From NCBI RefSeq assembly GCF_001457695.1, contig NZ_LN831025.1, positions 558,001-622,000 of the forward strand: DNA of 64,000 bases, read 5' to 3'. Position 1 is the first letter of the stretch. Every line of letters begins with the position of its first letter. Made by a program: the position numbers and the translations under genes. This document shows positions 57,739 through 64,000 of this stretch, piece after piece. The stretch comes from Campylobacter jejuni. Lineage in GTDB: Bacteria > Campylobacterota > Campylobacteria > Campylobacterales > Campylobacteraceae. The notes beneath the pieces are model-generated. The model was not told the origin of the DNA. It searched no databases and saw nothing but the letters and a program-made list of their open reading frames with translations.

Positions 57739-59414
57739 ATGCTAGAAATTTTAATAACACTGATTATAGCTTTTATATTGGCTTTAATTTTTGGAAATTA
57801 TCTTTATAAAATTGCAAGCTGTAAAAAAACTATTTTTGATTTTATTTTTAATCCAATTGATAACTTAATTTATAAAATTTGTGCAATTGATAGAAGAAAT
57901 ATGACTTGGCAAAAATTATTCTTTGCATTTAATTGCTTTTAATGCCTTAGTGGCTATTTTTTCTTTCGTGATTTTTTATTTACAAGATAAACTTTTTTAA
58001 ATCCTAATTCGATAGATTCTATGAAAGGGGATTTGAATTTAAACACTGTAATTAGTTTTATTGCAAATACAAACCTTCAGCATTATAGTGGAGAGAGTGC
58101 TTTAAGTTTGCTTTCGCAAAATACAGGCATTTTACTTGCTATGTTTGTTTCAAGTGCGAGTGGATATTCTGCTTGTATGGCTTTTTGTCGTGCTTTATGT
58201 GGTATGCAAATGGGAAATTTTTATGAAGATTTTACGCGTATTATTACGCGTTTGATGTTGCCTTTAAGTTTTATTTTGGCTGTAATTTTTATCTCTGAAG
58301 GCGTGGTGCAAAACTATCACGCAAATTTTAGCGTGCTTACTTTAGAAAATAAATTTCAAAGCATTGCCACAGGTCCTGTTGCAGCTCTTGAGTCTATAAA
58401 ACATTTAGGGACAAACGGGGGTGGTTTTTTTGGTGCTAATTCAAGCATGCCTTTTGAAAATCCTGCTTTACTTACAAATTTTTTGCAAATTTTATCCATG
58501 ATGCTTATTCCTAGTGCCTGTGTTGTAGCTTTTGGATTGATGGTTTATCATAGAAAAGAAAGACAAGGTTTTGCTCTTATGGGAAAAGAAGGGGGAGTTA
58601 TTTTTGGTGCAATGGGGATTATTTTTATCATTTCTTTGCTTTTAATTTATTTTAGCGAAAAAATGTCAAATCCAAATTTGGATTCTTTGGGTTTAAATGC
58701 AAATTTGGGAAATTTAGAAAGTAAAGAAATAAGATTTGGCACAGATGGTTCGAGTTTATTTAGTGCTGTAACTACTGCTTTTACTACAGGAAGCGTCAAT
58801 AATATACACGATAGTTTAAATTCTTTTTTGCTAAATATGATGTTAAATGTGGCTTTTGGTGGCGAAGGAGTAGGGCTTATGAATATGATATTTATGTGCT
58901 TTTAACCGTGTTTATTTGTGCATTAATGATAGGCAGAACTCCAGAATTCTTGGGTAAAAAAATAGAAAGTGCACAAATGAAGCTTATAGCTTTGGTAATT
59001 CTTATCCATCCTTTATTAATCCTTGTTTTAAGTGCATTAGCTGTTGTTTTTGCAAAAGATAGTATAAGCAATCCTAGCTTTCATGGCTTGGCTCAAATTT
59101 TGTATGAATTTAGTTCTTCGGCAGCAAATAATGGTTCAGGACTTGAAGGTTTAAAAGATGATAATTTATTTTGGAATTTAAGTACAGCTTTTGCTATGTT
59201 TTGTGGGTGTTATTTGGTTTTAATAGCTCAGCTTGCTATAGCTGGATCGCTTTTGGTTAAAAATACACAAGAAAATACTGCAAATTCTTTAAAAACGGAT
59301 AATTTAACTTTTATGTTTGTGCTTGTTTGTATTATATATATTTTTGCTGCACTTACTTTTTTTCCAGTGCTTACTTTATCAAGCGTTGCAGAATATTTAT
59401 CTTTATGGCATTAA
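57739..59414 (+). pseudogene. kdpA: kdpA, potassium-transporting ATPase channel subunit, frameshifted
   Basis: KdpA homology runs through three frames. Frame 1 (57739 to about 57935, ending at MTWQKLFFAFN) passes into frame 2 (LIAFNALVAIFSFVIFYLQDKLF, in fact split over 57930-58000), then into the frame of 58021-58905 (GDLNLNTVISF, HLGTNGGGFFGANS, FTTGSVNN). A third shift near 58885 leads to 58896-59414 (IGRTPEFLGKKIE). The lost bases are near 57930, in the T6 run at about 57986-57991, and near 58883. Selectivity-filter regions such as TNGGGF are still readable. Three separate one-base losses mean no full KdpA is made. Confidence 0.92.
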
Positions 59415-59423
59415 GGAGAGTCA

Positions 59424-60333
59424 ATGTCTAAAAAACAAAATAAACTCATTACAAAAGAAATTTTAAATAATGCCATAAAAGGAGCATTTTTAAAATTTGA
59501 TCCACGCTTTATGGTAAAAAATCCTGTTATGTTTATGGTGGAAGTTGGATTGATTCTTACTTTAATTTTAAGTATTTTTCCTACTTTGTTTAATGGAAAT
59601 TCTGATGAAAGAATTTATAACATCTTAATCACTTTTATTTTATTTGTAACCTTGCTTTTTGCAAATTTTGCAGAAAGTATTGCAGAAGGAAGGGGTAAAG
59701 CCCAAGCAGCTACCTTAAGACAAAGTAAAAAGGATCCTAAAGCTAGACGCATAAAAAGTGATGGCAGTGAAGAAATGCTTAATTCTAGCGAGTTAAAAAT
59801 AGGTGATATAGTTTTAGTTAAAGCAGGTGAACTTATACCTAATGATGGAGAAATTCTAGAAGGTGCTGCAAGTGTTGATGAATCAGCTATTACAGGTGAA
59901 AGTGCACCTGTTATGCGTGAATCGGGCGGTGATTTTTCTTCTGTTACAGGCGGGACTACGGTTTTAACTGATTTTTTAAAGATTAAAATTTTAGTTGGAG
60001 CTGGGGAAAGTTTTTTAGATAAAATGATCAATCTTGTAGAAGGTGCTGCACGTCAAAAAACTCCAAATGAAATTGCTCTTAATACTCTTTTAATTGTGCT
60101 TAGTTTGAGTTTTTTGGTGGTGGTTGTAAGTTTATATCCTTTTATGCAATTTTTAGGCGTGAGTTTGCCTATTTAGTGGTTAGTAGCATTGCTTGTATGT
60201 CTTATTCCTACAACTATAGGGGGCTTTTTATCAGCTATAGGAATAGCAGGTATGGACAGGGTAACGCGTTTTAATGTGATCGCACTTTCAGGCAAGGCTG
60301 TTGAAAGTTGTGGTGATGTTGATACTATTGTAT
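59424..60333 (+). pseudogene. kdpB: kdpB, potassium-transporting P-type ATPase, N-terminal remnant
   Basis: The N-terminal part of KdpB: membrane segments, the actuator domain (VDESAITGESAPVMRESGGD) and [22 protein letters not shown] at 60174-60176 interrupts it after 250 codons, but the same frame continues with matching sequence to GDVDTI. The next residues should be the phosphorylation site DKTGT. Here the match stops and KdpC-like sequence begins, so a deletion has removed about the last 370 residues, including the catalytic Asp, the ATP domain and the rest. Confidence 0.9.
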
Positions 60334-60490
60334 CAAATTACAATACAAGTGATACAAATGAAAGCAGTGTAAGTTCAGGTGGATTTAATTATGCTATGTC
60401 AAATCCTGCTTTAAAAGAGCGTGTGCAAAAAGATTTGCAAAAATTTTTAGATGAAAATTCGCAAATTACAAAAGAACAAATTCCTTTAAG
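60334..60490 (+). pseudogene. kdpC: kdpC internal fragment fused to kdpB remnant
   Basis: About 50 codons in frame with kdpB, reading [12 protein letters not shown], then [16 protein letters not shown] and ITKEQIP, typical of the middle of KdpC (GSNxGPSNPALxxxV ... IPxDLV). Both ends of KdpC are missing. At about 60484-60492 the match passes to kdpD in another frame. Confidence 0.8.
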
Positions 60491-62066
60491 AGAAAACCTG
60501 CTTTGGTTTTAGTAGATGAGCTTGCACACACTAATGCTAAAGGCTTGCGTAATGAAAAGCGTTTTCAAGATATAGAAGAACTTCTAAAAGCAGGGATTGA
60601 TGTTTATACTACTTTAAACATACAACATTTAGAAAGTTTAAATGATTTAGTAGCTAATATTAGCAAGATAGAAGTTAAAGAGTGTACTCCTGATAGTATT
60701 TTTGATGAGGTTGATCAGGTTGAACTTGTTGATATTGAACCTAATAAGCTTTTAAAAAGAATGCAAGATGGCAAAATTTATAAGGAAAAACAAGCTAAAC
60801 TAGCACTTGAAAATTTCTTTTGTCAAGAAAGACTTATAGCTTTGCGTGAGATTGCCTTAAGAAGACTTGCTTCAAGAGTGAATTTAAGAGCAAGTGAACA
60901 AAGGCTTATTAATGATGATTTAGCTTATCATACTGGAGAGCATATTTTAGTTTGTATTAATGCTTCAAATGCAAAGGTTATTCGTGCAGCTGCAAGACTT
61001 GCTTTAGCTTTTCATGCTAAATTGAGTGCACTTTATATAAAAAATCCCAACTAAAAGTTTTGATGCTGAAATCATTAGCGTATATGATGATATAGCAAGA
61101 CAAATTGCAGAGTATTCAAGCCTTAGCAATGTTTCTAAAATTGTTTTAGGTAAAAATAAAGATAAAAAAGTTTAAAGAAGAGATTTTTGAAGCTGTTGCT
61201 AAAAAAGCACCCAATATTGATTTATATCTTGTTAATGAAAATCAAATTTCTACTCCTAAAATACGAAGTAAAAAAGGTTTTGATTTTTTAGGTTTTTTAA
61301 AAATCACAGGAGTTTTGCTTTTAGTAACTTTTATAGCTTTTGTATTTCATAAATTTAATACTCAGCCAAGTAATATGGTTATGATTTTTATTTTAGCAGT
61401 TTTTGCTTCTTCTTTTATTTCTGATAATAAAATTTTCGCCTTTTATTCTTCTTTGGTAAGTGTTTTGATTTATAATTTTTTCTTTTTAGAACCTATTTTT
61501 AGTCTTAAAGTTCATGATAGTGGAAATATTATTACTTTTACAACCATGTTTATAGTTGGATTTTTAACAGCTGTTTTTACTAGAAGATTAAAATTGCAAT
61601 CTAAAGAACTCACTAAAAGAGCTTATAGAACAGCTATTTTGCTTGAAAATAGTGAAAAGTTAGCAAGAGTGAAAAGCAAACAAGAGCTTTGGGAACAACT
61701 TGGAAATCAAGCTTTAAAATTATTAAATTTACCTATTATTATTTATCCTATAAATAAAAACAATATTTTATCAAAACCTTTGTTGTTTTTTAACGATGAT
61801 AAGCAAATGTTAAAAAATTGTTTTAGTGCTGATGAGATTGCTATTGCTCAATGGGTTGCAACAAATAAAGAAAGAGCAGGTGTTTGTACAAATACCCTGC
61901 CTAATGCTAATGCTATGTATTTACCTATAGAAGATGGGAAAAAACTAAAGGGGTCATAGGTATAGTTTTAAAAGAAAAACGTCCCTTACAAGACTTTCAG
62001 TATGAAATTTTAAGTGCTTTACTTAATGAGGCAGGAGTTAGAACAAGGGATATATTTTTATTATAA
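60487..62066 (+). pseudogene. kdpD: kdpD sensor remnant: lacks Walker A and the kinase domain
   Basis: The match begins at [14 protein letters not shown], the Walker B part of the N-terminal KdpD domain, so the P-loop is lost. It continues through GIDVYTTLNIQHLESLNDLV and FFCQERLIALREIALRR. Frame changes occur near 61050 (after YIKNPN), near 61170 (GKNKDKKV) and near 61945. A four-helix membrane domain (61315-61580) and a GAF-like region follow, ending at [13 protein letters not shown]. No histidine kinase H-box or ATPase part is present. The end overlaps the convergent uvrB stop by six bases. Confidence 0.88.
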
Positions 62067-64000
62067 ATCCCTTAATTTATTAATCTCATCTCTAATTGCA
62101 GCAGCTTTTTCAAACTCAAGTGCTTTAGCTGCTTCAAGCATTTGTTTTCTTAACTCTTTGACAAGTTTTGCTCTTTCGCTAGCAGGCATTTTTTCTAGTT
62201 TTTTACCTTTGCGATAAATTTCACCTAAATCCTCTTCATTTTTCAAACTTTCTTCAATATGGCGTTTGACTGAAGTTGGCGTGATATTGTATTTTTTATT
62301 ATAAGCCATTTGAAGTTTGCGGCGTTCATTGGTAGTATCCATAGCTTCTTGCATAGATTTTGTAATCTTTTTGCAAAAAAGCAAAACCTTACCATTGACA
62401 TTTCTAGCTGCTCTTCCCATGGTTTGGATTAAACTTGTAGTACTTCTTAAAAAGCCTTCCTTATCTGCATCCATAATGGCAATGAGTGAAACTTCAGGCA
62501 AATCAAGTCCTTCTCTAAGTAAGTTAATGCCAATTAGCATATCAAAAGCACCACTTCTTAAACCTCTTATGATTTCATTGCGTTCTATAGCATCGATATC
62601 TGAGTGCATGTATTTGACTTTTATACCAAGCTCTAAATAATACCTTGTAAGCTCTTCAGCGAGTTTTTTAGTCAGTACAGTTACTAAAACCCGTTCGTTT
62701 CTTTGTATGACTTTTTTAGCCTCATCAAATAAAATTTCAACCTGATTATCACTATCTTTTAATTCTATTAAAGGATCAAGTAGTCCCGTAGGACGCATGA
62801 TTTGATGAAAGATGTTTTCTTTACTCAGTTCAAGTTCTAAAGGTGCAGGTGTAGCTGAAACAAAAAGAAATTGACAATTTTTATGGATAAATTCATCAAA
62901 CATTAAAGGACGATTATCCAAGGCTGAAGGCAAACGAAAACCATAATCCACCAAGGTTTGTTTTCTACTTCTATCTCCTGCAAACATACCTCTAAATTGC
63001 GGTAAAGATACATGGCTTTCATCGACTATGACAAGAAATTTTCTATTTTTAATCGCAAAATAATCAAAAAGCGTATAAGGAGTATCACCTTCTTTAAGCC
63101 CTGTTAAATGCCTTGCATAGTTTTCAACTCCTTTACACATTCCTGTGCTTGTAAGCATTTCAAGATCAAATTCAACCCTTTGTTTAAGGCGTTGATATTC
63201 TACGAGTTTATTTTCATGTTCAAAATAAGCAAGGCGTTCGTTAAGTTCTGCTTTTATGTCTTTTATCGCTTGTTTTAATCTTGTTTCGCCCACGCTAAAC
63301 TGGCTTGTAGGATAGAGTATGAAGCGTTTTAAATCTTTACCTTTTTTATTTTCTAAAACATTGTAATGATACATAGCATCAAGCTCATCGCCAAAAAATT
63401 CAAGTCTTACTACTTCATCTTCATAATAAGCTGGATAAATGTCTATAATATCTCCTTGAACTCTAAAATCTGCACGATCAAAAAAATTATCATTTCTTTT
63501 ATAACCCATATCTACAAGTTTTTTTAAAAGTTCTTTTTGTGAAATTTGCATACCTAGTTCAAAGATTAAAACCATGCCTATGTATTCATTTGGATTACCA
63601 AGTCCATAATTTGCCGAAACGCTAGCTATGCAAACTACATCTTCATAACTTAAAAGAGAAGCAGTGGCACTCAGTCTTAAACGCTCTAAGTCTTCATTAG
63701 TGGAGCTGTCTTTTTCTATGAAAACATCAGTGCGTGGGATATAGGCTTCAGGTTGATAATAATCATAATAAGATATAAAATATTCCACATGATTTTTAGA
63801 AAAAAAGCCTTTAAATTCGCTATAAAGTTGTGCACAAAGGCTTTTGTTGTGACTCATGATAAGAGTAGGTGTATTAAGTTCTTTAATGACATTTGCCATG
63901 GTAAAGGTTTTTCCACTTCCTGTAACGCCTAGTAAGGTTTGATATTTGTTGCCTTTTTTTATACTTTTTACTATGTCTTTTATGGCTTCTTGTTGATCGG
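62061..64000 (-). CDS. uvrB: UvrABC excinuclease subunit B, 5' end outside the window
   Basis: The frame stays open to the right edge, past an internal Met at 63899, so the gene is partial here. The visible part starts within the N-terminal helicase region with Walker [10 protein letters not shown] at about 63910-63935. It has the beta-hairpin region [16 protein letters not shown], motif [11 protein letters not shown], motif V/VI ([25 protein letters not shown]) and the C-terminal UVR helix pair ([16 protein letters not shown]). It verifies damage and recruits UvrC in nucleotide excision repair. Confidence 0.96.
   Translation of the reverse strand, partial: DQQEAIKDIVKSIKKGNKYQTLLGVTGSGKTFTMANVIKELNTPTLIMSHNKSLCAQLYSEFKGFFSKNHVEYFISYYDYYQPEAYIPRTDVFIEKDSSTNEDLERLRLSATASLLSYEDVVCIASVSANYGLGNPNEYIGMVLIFELGMQISQKELLKKLVDMGYKRNDNFFDRADFRVQGDIIDIYPAYYEDEVVRLEFFGDELDAMYHYNVLENKKGKDLKRFILYPTSQFSVGETRLKQAIKDIKAELNERLAYFEHENKLVEYQRLKQRVEFDLEMLTSTGMCKGVENYARHLTGLKEGDTPYTLFDYFAIKNRKFLVIVDESHVSLPQFRGMFAGDRSRKQTLVDYGFRLPSALDNRPLMFDEFIHKNCQFLFVSATPAPLELELSKENIFHQIMRPTGLLDPLIELKDSDNQVEILFDEAKKVIQRNERVLVTVLTKKLAEELTRYYLELGIKVKYMHSDIDAIERNEIIRGLRSGAFDMLIGINLLREGLDLPEVSLIAIMDADKEGFLRSTTSLIQTMGRAARNVNGKVLLFCKKITKSMQEAMDTTNERRKLQMAYNKKYNITPTSVKRHIEESLKNEEDLGEIYRKGKKLEKMPASERAKLVKELRKQMLEAAKALEFEKAAAIRDEINKLRDL

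Noticed and set aside
57980-58020. Programmed frameshifting in kdpA
   Set aside because: Three separate shifts, a nonsense codon in kdpB and large deletions downstream make simple decay the better explanation.
60189-60512. A 107-codon ORF as a separate KdpC-like gene
   Set aside because: It is in frame with kdpB across a TAG at 60174, starts in the middle of KdpB sequence and ends by a frame change into KdpD. It is a deletion scar, not a gene.
61315-61959. A 214-codon ORF as a new membrane sensor
   Set aside because: Upstream sequence in the same frame continues the KdpD match, and the GAF-like end continues in another frame. It is the KdpD membrane part.

Overview
The window is an AT-rich epsilonproteobacterial chromosome segment. 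Gene content, order and style (tight overlapping operons, a poly-G contingency tract, a PhosR-type box, N-glycosylation sequons, TTG starts with AAGGA leaders) match Campylobacter jejuni or a very close relative. I saw no rRNA, tRNA, CRISPR array, insertion sequence or prophage. No intergenic gap exceeds 300 bases. The larger ones (4512-4690, 27262-27436, 45177-45375, 55813-55975, 57401-57559) hold promoters, a PhosR-type box or hairpins.

Layout. 1-4511: the tail of a TolC-like outer-membrane channel, then on the minus strand ferritin and a peptidoglycan O-acetylation module (patA, patB, ape1). 4691-8432: the pstSCAB phosphate importer behind a PhosR-type box. 8494-9720: a phase-variable '617 family' (DUF2920) hydrolase-like gene, read here with G9 as ON. 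9810-13311: a MATE exporter, a YgjP-type metallopeptidase and an uncharacterised HypF-like protein. 13292-18972: NiFe-hydrogenase maturation genes hypF, B, C, D, E, A. 18994-20031: a lone PD-(D/E)XK nuclease in an accessory slot. 20131-33304: housekeeping genes (holA, rnr, ilvC, a polysaccharide deacetylase-like glycoprotein candidate, dprA, ruvX, an rRNA methyltransferase, msrA, ppa, adk, aspS, nadK, recN).

33408-41696 is a compact plus-strand run in which nearly every gene touches or overlaps the next: cbrR, tatD, mltD, rlpA, kdsC, lptC, lptA, engB, an MreD-like gene and PBP2. It joins peptidoglycan cutting and synthesis, Kdo synthesis and LPS export. 41817-46868 (minus) holds aminopeptidase P, an intact POT peptide transporter and a decayed second POT copy. 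46997-53037 (minus) is argG-rplI-hslV-hslU-era, followed by a PilN/PilO-like pair. 53192-57400 (plus) holds an RqcP-like S4 protein, tsaE, lptB, rpoN and dcuB. 57560-62066 is a ruined kdp potassium-uptake operon with frameshifts, a nonsense codon and two deletion junctions. uvrB (minus) runs off the right edge.

The most interesting items are the HypF-like protein beside hypF, the accessory nuclease with a mis-phased start region, the PilN/PilO-like pair in the era operon, dense sequon clusters in two periplasmic proteins, two genes whose promoters predict leaderless mRNAs, and the kdp deletion scars. All family calls are by eye from motifs and neighbours; no database search was possible.
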